A stretch of 64,000 bases of DNA, taken from the NCBI GenBank assembly GCA_963802635.1, contig CAWDJJ010000003.1, positions 1,054,001-1,118,000 of the forward strand, given 5' to 3'. This document shows, in pieces, positions 8,959 through 18,492 of this stretch; position 1 is the stretch's first letter; each line of letters starts with the position of its first letter. The translations under genes were made by a program, and so were the position numbers. This stretch comes from CAVTLG01 sp963802635. GTDB taxonomy: Bacteria > Chloroflexota > Ktedonobacteria > Ktedonobacterales > Ktedonobacteraceae. The notes under the pieces were generated by a model that saw only the letters and a list, made by a program, of their open reading frames with translations, searched no databases and was not told the DNA's origin.

Positions 8959-10071
8959 TCATTCCTCCTCTGTACTCTCATTTTTTAGAATATCTGAGTT
9001 TTTATCCAGAGGGGGTATAGGAAATACGCGAGATGTAGAGCTTGGGGCACTACTAGAAGAAATTGGGGAAGAAGAAAAAAAGCCCAGCAGTGTATCTACA
9101 TTCCTTGTAAGTGCTCCTACCTCATGCTGGATAGCTTGTTGCGTATCTCGCACGATCTGGAGATCCTTCTCCAACCGGGTTAATTTGTCGAGCGTGACCT
9201 GATATGTTGGAATGGTACCAAGGATATGCCAACAGAGATTGAGAAAAAAAATCTCGTAGCTACCCTCCACACCAAAAATAGATGCGTTACTCTTTTCTTG
9301 TAAAATTAAAGAGAGAAACGTATTGTCCTTTGGCTTTTCCTCATTGACATACCAAAATTTGCCACTTTTACGTGTAAAAAGCCGAGACTTCACATGTTTG
9401 TCCCACACTTCATCAAACCCTACTACTAGCATATTCGAATCTTGCACTTGTTCAAGAATATGCTTGATCTCCGGATGCTGCTCCAGATATTCTGGTCCAT
9501 TATTTACAGTGTACTCCTTTGATCCAAAATCCCCAAAGATCTTAAAAACTCTGATTGCATTTCTTGAATAACTTGCATCGGGAGACATATTGATAGGCTG
9601 GAGACTGGACCAATGATAAATCACTTCACACTCTAATGGTGAAGCGATTAAAGACTGCTTTACCATGTCGCATTGAATAAAAGCAAGCTCCAGTTCGCAG
9701 CCAATGTTTGTAGTAAGAACCGTTGTAAATATGTGATGCTTTATAAGTTCGGCAAGGCACGTATCAGCAACCTCTACGCGCCTTGCATCCTCCAGGGCTT
9801 TGCCAATGACGATGAGTGCATCGCTATCCCGAGATGAAAGGATGCTGTGACACTTCTGAAATCGCTCAATAGGAAATCGCTCAATAGGAGCCAACAGTTC
9901 TCCGAGCAAGGGACGACGAAACAGGCTTCCACTTCTAGAACCCAGAAATAAGACAATATTTGACCTTTCTGCGGTTTTTCTTTGTAATTCTCGAGCTATG
10001 CTCTGTATGGATGTCTCATGTCCTGACTCATCCAATGTCCTGTCCCTCAACTTAACATTATCCAAAAACAC
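8959..10071 (-). CDS. SIR2-like protein
   Basis: Up to 370 residues. GSRSG (44-48) after a hydrophobic strand and TTNIG are at SIR2-type positions, but the catalytic LHG position reads IFG and the Asp after TTN is Gly, so it may bind rather than cleave NAD-like ligands. DSNMLVVGFDEVWD matches the equivalent segment of the SIR2-phosphorylase protein (WNMLMVGFDPLWD), so the two are paralogues. A predicted coiled coil (about 290-325) precedes a Ser-rich tail. The start is uncertain: GTG 10071 has no good ribosome binding site, and internal TTG codons are possible. First gene of the minus-strand block. Confidence 0.7.
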   Translation of the reverse strand: MFLDNVKLRDRTLDESGHETSIQSIARELQRKTAERSNIVLFLGSRSGSLFRRPLLGELLAPIERFPIERFQKCHSILSSRDSDALIVIGKALEDARRVEVADTCLAELIKHHIFTTVLTTNIGCELELAFIQCDMVKQSLIASPLECEVIYHWSSLQPINMSPDASYSRNAIRVFKIFGDFGSKEYTVNNGPEYLEQHPEIKHILEQVQDSNMLVVGFDEVWDKHVKSRLFTRKSGKFWYVNEEKPKDNTFLSLILQEKSNASIFGVEGSYEIFFLNLCWHILGTIPTYQVTLDKLTRLEKDLQIVRDTQQAIQHEVGALTRNVDTLLGFFSSSPISSSSAPSSTSRVFPIPPLDKNSDILKNESTEEE

Positions 10072-10618
10072 AGTAGTCTTATGTCCTGACTACGAACTTT
10101 TTACCCCCTGGCCTGATTACCCTGACAATCGGTACTCTTCTCCGCCTACCTTTTGCCAAGCAATCCATGAGATTGGAAGAGCGATTATTTGACAAAAACA
10201 ACAGTACCCTAAATATAGAGTACAATAACCGCGCATGAATTGCAATACTTGCAGCAACTCTTGGGAAATTGGTCATTATTCCGAAATGCAAGCTGATATG
10301 ACCAAATTAGATAAAAAATAACCCAAGAATGTATCTTCTCAATAATTCGGGGAAAGAAAAACAGACCATCAGGCGCTCTCTAAACGTGCACCGATCCATC
10401 AGGCATGGTTGTTCCTTTAAGAGAACTGGCTTTCGCGAGCTGATCATTACTAATATCAGTCGCATCGCGCAAAAAAGCATACTGGGGTAAAGATATCCGT
10501 TGAGGAAACAATGTAGGCTGCTTGACCGCCTGAGACGTACTAAAAAAGAATATTTATGAAGACGAATAGAAATACATAGATCCAGATTACCTCAACTCAT
10601 TATCATAAGGAGGAACGT
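10072..10618. other. Intergenic region between divergent transcription units
   Basis: About 550 bp separate the SIR2/STAND block from the SRAP gene and should hold both promoters. A 70-codon minus-strand frame (10079-10291) lacks a ribosome binding site and protein-like composition, so I do not call it. I see no repeat or RNA gene here. Confidence 0.5.
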
Positions 10619-11293
10619 ATGTGCGGTCGTTTCACGCTCATATACGATATCGACACAGTTGCCAGAGTTATCATGAGTCCGAGAAGTATTGCGGTGTCTC
10701 CAGCGCTCAAAACACAGCCGCGCTACAACATTGCACCAACCCAGGATGTGTTAACAGTGATGCAAAACAGTGATGTACATCTGGAAACGTTGCGCTGGGG
10801 ATTAGTTCCTTCCTGGGCGAAAGAGGAGAATATAGGCGCAAAAATGATCAATGCTCGTGCTGAAACTCTGGCAGAGAAACCTAGTTTTAAGCGGCTCCTG
10901 AACGGTAGACGTTGTCTCGTGGTTGCAGATGGCTTTTATGAGTGGACGCATGAACCAAACGCACCGAAGACACCAATGTACATCACGCTGAAAGAGCATG
11001 AGCCATTTGCTTTTGCTGGCCTATGGGATAGCTGGAAGAGTCCTACTGGTCAGCACATACGCACCTGCACCATTATTACGACGGAGCCAAATGAACTCAT
11101 GCAGCCTATCCATAATCGCATGCCAGCTATTTTGTCGCGAGAAGCGCGTGAGGCATGGCTCGATCCAACATTGCACGATAGTCAGGCACTTTTACCTTTG
11201 CTCAGGGCCTACCCCTCTGCTCAGATGCTAGCACGACCAGTGTCACGGCGTGTCAATGATCCCAGGCACGATAGCGCAGAGCTGATCGCGTAG
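10619..11293 (+). CDS. SOS response-associated peptidase (SRAP/HMCES/YedK family)
   Basis: 224 residues, the usual family length. MCGRF at the start gives Cys2, which becomes the catalytic residue after Met removal and forms a thiazolidine crosslink with abasic sites in single-stranded DNA. Other hallmarks are RYNIAPTQ, MINARAET (active-site Asn), ADGFYEW (Glu) and IHNRMP (His). AAGGAGGAACGT sits just before the ATG. It shields abasic sites at replication forks. It stands alone upstream of the biotin operon with no sign of co-regulation. Confidence 0.95.
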   Translation: MCGRFTLIYDIDTVARVIMSPRSIAVSPALKTQPRYNIAPTQDVLTVMQNSDVHLETLRWGLVPSWAKEENIGAKMINARAETLAEKPSFKRLLNGRRCLVVADGFYEWTHEPNAPKTPMYITLKEHEPFAFAGLWDSWKSPTGQHIRTCTIITTEPNELMQPIHNRMPAILSREAREAWLDPTLHDSQALLPLLRAYPSAQMLARPVSRRVNDPRHDSAELIA

Positions 11294-11508
11294 CCAGACT
11301 CTGGAGTTCATCGAAAGCCGTGCAAGCATTTCCATATGCTGGAAATTGGTTGTATAATGATAGTCGCGATTTATCGATAACATACATCCAATCTTGTTTA
11401 CAAGGAGCCTCGGCACAAAGCGACAGAGGCTTGTTCTCCTGCCTCATATTGTGTTAGCATAAAGCAAACCTCTTGAGGAAATACTGCCAAGGGAGAAAAA
11501 GCACCGTA

Positions 11509-12705
11509 GTGAACTCGAACGCACACACATTTATGCAGCGATGCCTGGAAGACATCCAGCGTCGTCATCTTTTTCGTCAACTCACTCCTCTCATTCATAG
11601 CACTGCCCCCTGGCTGACCCTTGGTGGACATTCCCTGCTCAATATGAGTAGCAATAACTATCTTGGCCTGGCCGATCACCCCAGGCTCAAGGAAGCCGCG
11701 ATTGCCGCCATTCGTGCCTACGGCTGTGGCGCTGGTGCTTCACGCCTGATAACGGGTACAACACCCTTGCACGAACAACTGGAACAGCGTTTGGCGGCCT
11801 TCAAAGGCTGTGAGCAGGCGTTGCTGTTCGGAAGCGGCTATCTCGCGAATATGGGCGTGATCACCTCTCTCACCAGGACAGGTGATGTCATCCTGAGCGA
11901 TGAATTCAATCACGCAAGTATTGTCGATGGCTGTCGGCTGAGTCGTGCTGAACGGCAAATCTATCCTCACTGCAATATCGCCGTCTTGGCTCAGCAGTTG
12001 CAAGAGTTGGAGCGTGCGGAACATGCTGGCATGCGTCTGGTAGTCACTGATAGTGTCTTCAGCATGGATGGCGATCTCGCGCCACTGGCTGAAATCGCAT
12101 CGCTGTGTGAGCGGTACAACGCGCTCCTGATAGTTGATGAGGCTCACGCAACTGGGTGTCTTGGTCCGGCTGGTCGTGGTCTGATCGCACAAGTGGGACT
12201 TGACACGGAGGCTGCTATCTCAATCTGCACCTTGAGTAAGGGGTTCGGTGTCACTGGAGCCTTTGTCAGTGGCAGCGGCCTGTTAAGAGAATTCCTGGTG
12301 AACGTGGCGCGGCAATTTATCTTTACCACAGCTTTGCCGCCTGCTGATGTTGCGGCCTGTTTAGCCGCACTGGATATCCTGGAGGAAGATCCGGCGCTGC
12401 CAACGCGCCTGCAACGCCAGGCCGCCTTTTTCCGTAGCGGCCTGCAAAAACTGGGCTTCTCGACGCTGGCTTCTGAAACGCACATCGTCCCTCTGCTGAT
12501 TGGAGACGAGACACGCGCTTTACATATGGCTGATGCTCTGCGTGAGCACGGCCTTTACGCTGTTGCTATTCGCCCGCCGACGGTCCCGCCAGGCGCAGCA
12601 CGTATTCGTTTCAGCGTGATGGCTTCGCACACGTCCGAGCACCTTTCCTTCGCGTTGGATGTGGTCGAGAAAGTGGGGCGAGCGATGGGACTCATTGGGG
12701 AATGA
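11509..12705 (+). CDS. bioF: 8-amino-7-oxononanoate synthase
   Basis: PLP-dependent alpha-oxoamine synthase that condenses pimeloyl-thioester with alanine, the first committed step of biotin ring assembly. It shows SNNYLGLADHP near the N-terminus, GSGYLANMG, DEFNHASIVDG, VDEAHATG and the PLP-lysine segment TLSKGFGVTGAF. The start is uncertain: GTG 11509 (GGGAG 13 bp upstream), ATG 11533 (fits family N-termini better, no ribosome binding site) and TTG 11473 are all in frame. First gene of bioF-bioA-bioD-bioB; 31 bp to bioA. Confidence 0.93.
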   Translation: MNSNAHTFMQRCLEDIQRRHLFRQLTPLIHSTAPWLTLGGHSLLNMSSNNYLGLADHPRLKEAAIAAIRAYGCGAGASRLITGTTPLHEQLEQRLAAFKGCEQALLFGSGYLANMGVITSLTRTGDVILSDEFNHASIVDGCRLSRAERQIYPHCNIAVLAQQLQELERAEHAGMRLVVTDSVFSMDGDLAPLAEIASLCERYNALLIVDEAHATGCLGPAGRGLIAQVGLDTEAAISICTLSKGFGVTGAFVSGSGLLREFLVNVARQFIFTTALPPADVAACLAALDILEEDPALPTRLQRQAAFFRSGLQKLGFSTLASETHIVPLLIGDETRALHMADALREHGLYAVAIRPPTVPPGAARIRFSVMASHTSEHLSFALDVVEKVGRAMGLIGE

Positions 12706-12736
12706 TCCTTTCCTATCTTGAAGGAGACAAGACTAT

Positions 12737-14095
12737 ATGTCACTAGATTACCGCGCTTTAGAGCGTGACGATAAACGCTATCTCTGGCATCCATTCACGC
12801 AACAGCAGGATTGGGAGGCAGAGCCACAAGTGTTGATCACGGAGGCGGAAGGCTGTTATCTCATCGACAGCGAGGGACGTCATTACCTGGATGGGGTTTC
12901 GTCGCTCTGGGCTAATGTGCACGGGCATCGCCATCCCGTGCTGAATGCAGCAATCAGACAGCAACTCGACCGGATGGCCCACAGTACCATGCTTGGCTTG
13001 ACGCATCCCACGGCTATCCAGTTGGGAAAACGCCTGGTCGAACTGGCTCCTGGAGGTCTGAGCCGGGTATTTTACTCGGATACCGGTGCGGCAGCAATGG
13101 AGATTGCCCTGAAAATGGCCTTTCAGTACTGGCAACAAGCCGCTTCGCCGCAGCCACATAAGACCGCTTTTCTCTCGATTACCAACGCCTATCACGGCGA
13201 TACCGTTGGCGCGATGAGCGTGGGTGGCATCGATAGCTATCGTCACACATACGCACCGCTCTTCTTTCCAACCATTGCTGTTGACTCCAGCGTCGCCTGT
13301 ACGTGTGGCAAAGATTGCACTTCCTGCAATGTTCCCTGCCTGGATGAACTGGAGCGTACCATTATGCAGCATGCACATGAACTGGCAGCGGTGATCATCG
13401 AACCGCTTTTCCAGGGAGCTGGCGGTATTCGTGTCTATCCCAAAGGCTATACCAGAGCCGTCTGGGAAGTAGCCAAGCACTACAACGTCCTCTTTATCGT
13501 AGATGAGATCGCTACCGGCTTTGGACGTACGGGCAAGCTGTTTGCCTGTGAGCACGAAGATATTGAGCCGGATATCATGGCTCTTGCTAAGGGGATCAGC
13601 GGCGGGTATCTGCCCCTGGCCGCGACGCTGGTTACTGAAGAGATTTATCAAGCCTTTCTGGGACCTGGACGTACCTTTTACCATGGTCATACCTATACTG
13701 GCAACGCTCTGGCCTGCACCGCTGCCCTGGCCAATCTGGATATCTTTGAACAAGAGCACACGCTGGAGAAGCTTCAGCCGCGCATTGAACAGCTACGCCA
13801 GGGCCTGGAGGGCCTGTGTGCCCTTCCAATGGTCGCCGACACTCGCCAGTGCGGCTTCGTCGCCGGGATCGAACTGGCTCGGCGGAAGAATCGCCAAACG
13901 CCTTTTCCGCCAGATCAGAAGATTGGCGTGCGCGTGATCAAAGAAGCGCGCAAACGCGGTGTGATCCTGCGTCCACTCTCCGATATTATCGTACTCATGC
14001 CGCCACTAGCCATTTCTGAGCAGGAATTGGCTACGCTATTGAATATGACCGGGGAAGCCATTCTTGCCGTTGCACAGGAGCTAGAAAATGCGTAA
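12737..14095 (+). CDS. bioA: Adenosylmethionine-8-amino-7-oxononanoate aminotransferase
   Basis: 452 residues, a class-III PLP aminotransferase that converts KAPA to DAPA with S-adenosylmethionine as amino donor. RYLWHPFTQQQDW at the N-terminus is the typical BioA substrate-binding start. Other marks are SDTGAAAMEIALKMA, NAYHGDT, VDEIATGFGRTG and ALAKGISGGYLPL with the PLP lysine. AAGGAGA precedes the ATG. A Cys-rich insertion (CTCGKDCTSCNVPC) is unusual for the family; its function is unknown. The 3' end overlaps bioD by 8 bp. Confidence 0.95.
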   Translation: MSLDYRALERDDKRYLWHPFTQQQDWEAEPQVLITEAEGCYLIDSEGRHYLDGVSSLWANVHGHRHPVLNAAIRQQLDRMAHSTMLGLTHPTAIQLGKRLVELAPGGLSRVFYSDTGAAAMEIALKMAFQYWQQAASPQPHKTAFLSITNAYHGDTVGAMSVGGIDSYRHTYAPLFFPTIAVDSSVACTCGKDCTSCNVPCLDELERTIMQHAHELAAVIIEPLFQGAGGIRVYPKGYTRAVWEVAKHYNVLFIVDEIATGFGRTGKLFACEHEDIEPDIMALAKGISGGYLPLAATLVTEEIYQAFLGPGRTFYHGHTYTGNALACTAALANLDIFEQEHTLEKLQPRIEQLRQGLEGLCALPMVADTRQCGFVAGIELARRKNRQTPFPPDQKIGVRVIKEARKRGVILRPLSDIIVLMPPLAISEQELATLLNMTGEAILAVAQELENA

Positions 14096-14822
14096 AGCGA
14101 GAGGCATTTTTATCACGGGAACCGATACTGGTGTGGGCAAAACCCAGGTGACCGCAGTGCTGGCTGTTGCGCTGCAATCACGTGGCTTCCATGTTGGCGT
14201 GATGAAGCCAGCCGAAACTGGTTGCCCGGTACAGCAGGGCCACCTGATGCCGCAGGATTCGCTCTTCCTACGGCAGATCTCCGGCTGTCGCGCGCCACAG
14301 GAACTGGTCACACCTTATACCTTCCTGGAACCGCTGGCCCCTGCGGTCGCCGCTCAGCACGAGGGACAAGAGATTGATCTCGCTCATCTCGTACATTGCT
14401 ATGAACTGCTGGCGAATGAGCACGATATTGTTCTGGTCGAGGGCGCTGGCGGGCTGCTCGTTCCCTTGACGCGACAGGCAAGTTTTCTCGACCTTGCGGC
14501 TCGCCTGGACCTGCCGGTGCTGGTGGTAGCCCGCAATATTCTGGGAACCATCAACCACACGGCTCTCACAGTCATCGTCGCCTCACAACGCTGCCAGGTG
14601 CTTGGCACCGTGCTTAATACCCTCTCGCCGGAGATCGAGGACGAATCTCAGGCCAGCAATATGGAGGCCTTGCAGCTCTGGGGGCGTGCACCCCTGCTCG
14701 GCGTGCTGCCGTATAGCCCGGCGCGCACGCCGGAGAGCTTACTGGCACAAAGCGCACACATTGATCTGACGACTATCCTGACCCAACTCTCTCTTTCAAC
14801 ACATGACGAGGTGCAAGCATGA
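14088..14822 (+). CDS. bioD: Dethiobiotin synthetase
   Basis: 244 residues, slightly longer than most BioD proteins. It closes the ureido ring of dethiobiotin from DAPA, CO2 and ATP. The P-loop GTDTGVGKTQVT is at the N-terminus, MKPAETGC follows, and VEGAGGLLVPLT is the characteristic central motif. The start overlaps the end of bioA and the stop overlaps the bioB start (ATGA), which indicates translational coupling inside one operon. Confidence 0.95.
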   Translation: MRKARGIFITGTDTGVGKTQVTAVLAVALQSRGFHVGVMKPAETGCPVQQGHLMPQDSLFLRQISGCRAPQELVTPYTFLEPLAPAVAAQHEGQEIDLAHLVHCYELLANEHDIVLVEGAGGLLVPLTRQASFLDLAARLDLPVLVVARNILGTINHTALTVIVASQRCQVLGTVLNTLSPEIEDESQASNMEALQLWGRAPLLGVLPYSPARTPESLLAQSAHIDLTTILTQLSLSTHDEVQA

Positions 14823-15793
14823 ATTTCCAAACCTTTGCAGAGAAAGCCATTGCAGGAGACATCCTTTCGCGCGATGAATCGCTGGCAGTGCTCCATACCC
14901 CCGATAATCAGATCCTGGACCTGCTCAGCGCGACCTATCGAGTGCGCGAGCAGTTCTGTGGCAGGCGAGTCCACTTACATATGCTTATCAATGCGAAAAG
15001 CGGTATTTGTCCTGAAGATTGCCACTACTGTTCGCAATCGAGTGTCTCTACGGCAACAATCGAGCGCTACCCGCTTGTTGGTATGCAAACGCTCCTTGAA
15101 GGGGCAAGAAAAGCAAAAGAGTCTCGTAGTCGTCGGTACTGCATCGTAATCAGTACGCGCGGGGCAAATAAACGTGAGATTGACTTCCTGACCAGGGCTG
15201 TACGTCGCATTAAAGAGGAGGTTGATATCGCGATCTGCTGCAGCCTCGGTCTGCTCACCGAAGAGAAGGCGCAGGCACTCTACGATGCTGGCGTTGAGCA
15301 GCTCAACCACAATTTGAACACGAGTGAACGATACTATCCCGAAATCTGCACGACCCATACCTACCAGGATCGTCTGGAGACACTCCAGGTAGCCCGCAAG
15401 GTTGGCCTGAAGCTCTGCTCGGGTGCGCTTTTTGGTCAAGGGGAGAGCGAGGACGATGTCATTGATGTGCTTCTCGCCTTGCGTGAGCTGGATCCCCAAT
15501 CGATCCCGGTCAATTTCTTGCTGCCAATCGAGGGAACGCCTTTCTCTCATCATCAATATGTGCAGCCCTACGACTGCCTGCGTATTCTCTGCCTGACGCG
15601 CCTCCTGAATCCGAAACAAGAGATCCGTATTGCTGCCGGGCGCGAAGCGCATCTGCGCTCCTTACAACCAATGGCACTCTATGCCGCTAATTCTGTCTTT
15701 GTATCAGGTTACCTGACCGAGCCGGGGCAGGAGTATCAGGAGACCTGGCAAATGCTCAATGATCTTGGCTTTGAGATCCAGGAACACGAGTGA
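14819..15793 (+). CDS. bioB: Biotin synthase (radical SAM)
   Basis: 324 residues. Inserts sulfur into dethiobiotin using a radical SAM [4Fe-4S] cluster and a sacrificial [2Fe-2S] cluster. CPEDCHYCSQS carries the CxxxCxxC motif; NHNLNTSERYYPEI, CSGALFGQGESEDD and the IAAGRE segment near the C-terminus are BioB signatures. The ATG overlaps the bioD stop by 4 bp. No bioC or bioH gene is adjacent, so pimeloyl precursor supply must be encoded elsewhere. Confidence 0.95.
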   Translation: MNFQTFAEKAIAGDILSRDESLAVLHTPDNQILDLLSATYRVREQFCGRRVHLHMLINAKSGICPEDCHYCSQSSVSTATIERYPLVGMQTLLEGARKAKESRSRRYCIVISTRGANKREIDFLTRAVRRIKEEVDIAICCSLGLLTEEKAQALYDAGVEQLNHNLNTSERYYPEICTTHTYQDRLETLQVARKVGLKLCSGALFGQGESEDDVIDVLLALRELDPQSIPVNFLLPIEGTPFSHHQYVQPYDCLRILCLTRLLNPKQEIRIAAGREAHLRSLQPMALYAANSVFVSGYLTEPGQEYQETWQMLNDLGFEIQEHE

Positions 15794-15851
15794 TACTAGA
15801 ATTTTGTAATTTACAAGGCTTTCTGGCTCGCTCACTGTAAAGATCATTTCA

Positions 15852-16709
15852 TCAGACGAGCGTGGTTTCTTTCACCTTCTCCACGAAAACCTGCTTATCT
15901 CTGTCTCTCTTCCTTTTTCCAGGCCGCACCAGTCGCACACTGAGCAAGAAAAAAATCAGCGATGCGCATACACTCAACGTAATATAGACTAACCAGACCG
16001 GGATATGAAGCCAGAAAGGTGGCAATGCATTCAGATTCGGTGACATACTCATAATAGCAATGAATGGATTCCAGACAAATAAGAGCACATCTTGGTTGGT
16101 AGAAGGATATTGTGTAGTAAGAGCGGGCCAGAGAAATGCCACGATAAAGATCGGTAGCGTAAGCCAGATAAGACAGGACACGTAGGTTGCCATAGTAGAT
16201 ACGGCTGGTCGGCGCATTACGGTTGAGTAAAATAGTCCAAAAGACGCTATCAGCAACGCCGTAACGCCACACACCAAAAATGCACCCAGAAACTGGATCA
16301 GCGAAATTCCTCCAAAGAAAAAGACGAGACTAAAAACAGGCATGGTAGCAATTACAAGCAACAAGGAGTTAGCAACGCCAGCAACAAGTTTACCCAGAAT
16401 CAATGAAAATGCCGAGAGCTGCGAGCATAAAAGAAGATCAAATGTCTGGCGCTCTTTCTCACCATTAATAGAGGTTGCTGTATAGGCTGGTGTAGTGCAG
16501 AGAATAAACAAGAGCTGCAAGATAACGAGCGCATAATAGAGTATAACACCCGTTTCACTGTTGCCACTATATGCAGACAGATTGCCATAGACCTCAAATA
16601 TTAACCAACCAAGCAGACTCATAATAATAATATAGGCTACCAACACCCAGACGGTGTGTTCGCTACGTAAACGTAGGCGCAATTCTTTAGTCAGGAGAGC
16701 CTGAAACAT
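15852..16709 (-). CDS. ABC-2 type transporter permease subunit
   Basis: About 285 residues with six hydrophobic segments and the KELRLRLRSEHT cytosolic start typical of ABC-2 permeases. The ATSINGEKERQTFDLLLCSQL segment after the second membrane span is the usual coupling-helix region. I chose ATG 16709; TTG 16733 is also in frame. No ABC ATPase gene is adjacent: immediately upstream lies a dispersed structured repeat and then the unrelated DUF512 gene. The partner ATPase may have been lost or moved, or may be encoded elsewhere. The substrate is unknown. The gene converges on bioB. Confidence 0.85.
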   Translation of the reverse strand: MFQALLTKELRLRLRSEHTVWVLVAYIIIMSLLGWLIFEVYGNLSAYSGNSETGVILYYALVILQLLFILCTTPAYTATSINGEKERQTFDLLLCSQLSAFSLILGKLVAGVANSLLLVIATMPVFSLVFFFGGISLIQFLGAFLVCGVTALLIASFGLFYSTVMRRPAVSTMATYVSCLIWLTLPIFIVAFLWPALTTQYPSTNQDVLLFVWNPFIAIMSMSPNLNALPPFWLHIPVWLVYITLSVCASLIFFLLSVRLVRPGKRKRDRDKQVFVEKVKETTLV

Positions 16710-16751
16710 AGCAACAGCTACTTTCTCTAGCAAGACTGCAAATACTATTTA

Positions 16752-16831
16752 TATTGCCTTGCATTCAGATGAGAAATGTGCTGCCGCACATTTCTAGCAA
16801 CGAGAGTTGCGTTTCTGAATGAATATGGGTA
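16752..16831 (-). repeat. Dispersed structured repeat, copy 1
   Basis: On the minus strand this reads as the same unit found at 22187, 28978 and 52265: an outer stem (CATTCAGA with TCTGAATG) enclosing two hairpins, GCAAC-loop-GTTGC and AGAAATGTGC-loop-GCACATTTCT. It directly follows the DUF512 stop codon. The preserved stems suggest a folded DNA or RNA element. Confidence 0.75.
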
Positions 16832-18250
16832 TTACAAGCGAGATTGCACACGAACCGTCCTGCGCCCAGTGCTGGTAACAACGCCAGCCAGAGTACGAAC
16901 GGCATCGATAGTTTCTTGAGCGTTGCGCACAAACTCAACGCGAGCCGGTAACAACTTTTCTTTAAACTCCTCGACCGTGACATCGTCCAGAAAGCGCACA
17001 CCCTCATTATTCAGCATGACGCGCGGCAGCAAAATGAGATCTCCAGGATTGCCATGCTCTTGCAGCGCCTCCAGCACATCCTGACCGCACAACAGCCCGG
17101 CTACCGTGACTTCTGCGCCAAAGAATTTATTCACAACCGGGAGCAGTTGCACATCCAGATTGCTAACCTTGCGCATATCCTCCGCCAAGGTGGCAATTAC
17201 AGACGACGCCATAGTACTCGTGACGATTGTGACACGTCGCGGCTCTGGTATAGCAGTCGGGAGCCTGCGCTTGCTATGCTCCCACTGATCAATGAGGAAA
17301 CGGGTCATGCCCACGCCATTCTCAATCTGCGAGTAGAAACCATAGTGGCTGGCAGATGGAAAATCGCGCTGAGTAAGATAGTACCATTCATCGGAGAGAA
17401 AAACGAAAGGGGCACCATCCAGATCATTGGCGGCAAACTGACGTTGATACACCTCAACTTGTGCCATAATTACCTCAGCCTCTTCTCTGGTATAGTGACG
17501 CAATGGCGGCAAATCTCCTGTTTTGATCATATTATTATATTTTGTCAGGCCAATAGGCACAACCGAAATCGATTCAACAATGGGACGCAGAGCTGCCAGA
17601 TCATTAATACTGCGCTCTAGCTGAGCACCATCATTGATCGTCGGACACATCACAAGCTGGGTATGACAGCTAATATGCATATCACCCAGGCGCTGAATGT
17701 GACCGATGATATCACCAGCCCTGGGACCATCCACCATTTGACGGCGCAGATCAGGATCGGTCGCATGCACAGATACATACAATGGCGTCAGTTTCTGCTC
17801 ATCCAGGCGCTGCCAGTCGTGGTCCTTTAAGTTTGTCAGCGTAATAAAATTGCCAAAGAGGAAAGAATAACGATAGTCATCATCTTTAATATACAGCGAA
17901 GGGCGCATACCATGTGGTAAACCGGGTTGTGACGAGAAGCGCTCCGGCAAGCCTTTAATAAAGCAAAAGACACATTTATTAGCGCATTGGCGAATAAAAG
18001 GGGTAGGTTCCTCACCAAAAAGCACGCCCAGGTTCTCGTCGATGCTCTTGACAACGCGCACCTCATGCGCATCCTGTTGACGGTCAAAACCAATCGTCAA
18101 CTCTTCATCAGCGACGTAGAAACGATAATCCACAAGATCCCGAATCGTGTGGCCGTTAATCGTACGAACAAGATCACCCGGCTGTAGACCCGCGCGGTCG
18201 GCAGGACTCTCAGGTACAACCTCACGCACCCATCCATACATTTTTGGCAT
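16832..18250 (-). CDS. DUF512 family protein: PDZ plus radical SAM-like Fe-S domain
   Basis: 472 residues. A PDZ-like domain (about 1-65, VPESPADRAGLQPGDLV) is followed by CANKCVFCF, a CxxxCxxC cluster motif, then a radical SAM-like barrel (YVSVHATDPDLRRQMV) and the DUF512 C-terminal region. The family is known from cyanobacteria and firmicutes as a putative Fe-S oxidoreductase of uncertain function. The ATG at 18250 has AAGGAA 9 bp upstream. No neighbour suggests a pathway. Confidence 0.9.
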   Translation of the reverse strand: MPKMYGWVREVVPESPADRAGLQPGDLVRTINGHTIRDLVDYRFYVADEELTIGFDRQQDAHEVRVVKSIDENLGVLFGEEPTPFIRQCANKCVFCFIKGLPERFSSQPGLPHGMRPSLYIKDDDYRYSFLFGNFITLTNLKDHDWQRLDEQKLTPLYVSVHATDPDLRRQMVDGPRAGDIIGHIQRLGDMHISCHTQLVMCPTINDGAQLERSINDLAALRPIVESISVVPIGLTKYNNMIKTGDLPPLRHYTREEAEVIMAQVEVYQRQFAANDLDGAPFVFLSDEWYYLTQRDFPSASHYGFYSQIENGVGMTRFLIDQWEHSKRRLPTAIPEPRRVTIVTSTMASSVIATLAEDMRKVSNLDVQLLPVVNKFFGAEVTVAGLLCGQDVLEALQEHGNPGDLILLPRVMLNNEGVRFLDDVTVEEFKEKLLPARVEFVRNAQETIDAVRTLAGVVTSTGRRTVRVQSRL

Positions 18251-18492
18251 TTGTTATATTTCCTTAACGCATACTCACTTGACCTCTTAGGGTTTCGTGC
18301 GATACTTTTTTCCTGAAGGGGTGTCAGCAACCCATGTTCTTTCACGACCCGCTTGAAGGGATTGAAATGAGGATACTGTAGGTGTGATTATAACCCCTCC
18401 ACATACGCACGTCAAATTGAACCACCTCTGGGGGTGGCCGTCAATTTTTTACACGGGTATGTTGCTTGAGAAAGGGTAGTAAGAAATCTGCA

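Noticed and set aside
10079..10291. 70-codon ORF just upstream of the first SIR2-like gene
   Set aside because: No ribosome binding site, Arg-rich ending and no conserved feature; more likely promoter region.
11380..11475. BirA-type operator upstream of bioF
   Set aside because: TTGTTTACAA and CAAACC words are present, but the spacing and symmetry do not match the known biotin operator well enough.
12758..13759. 333-codon frame antisense to bioA
   Set aside because: The bioA frame matches its family along its whole length; the antisense frame is a codon-usage shadow.
18410..18470. Rho-independent terminator between DUF512 and ackA
   Set aside because: A CCACC/GGTGG hairpin and a T6 run are near each other but separated by several bases, and no gene on that strand ends there.
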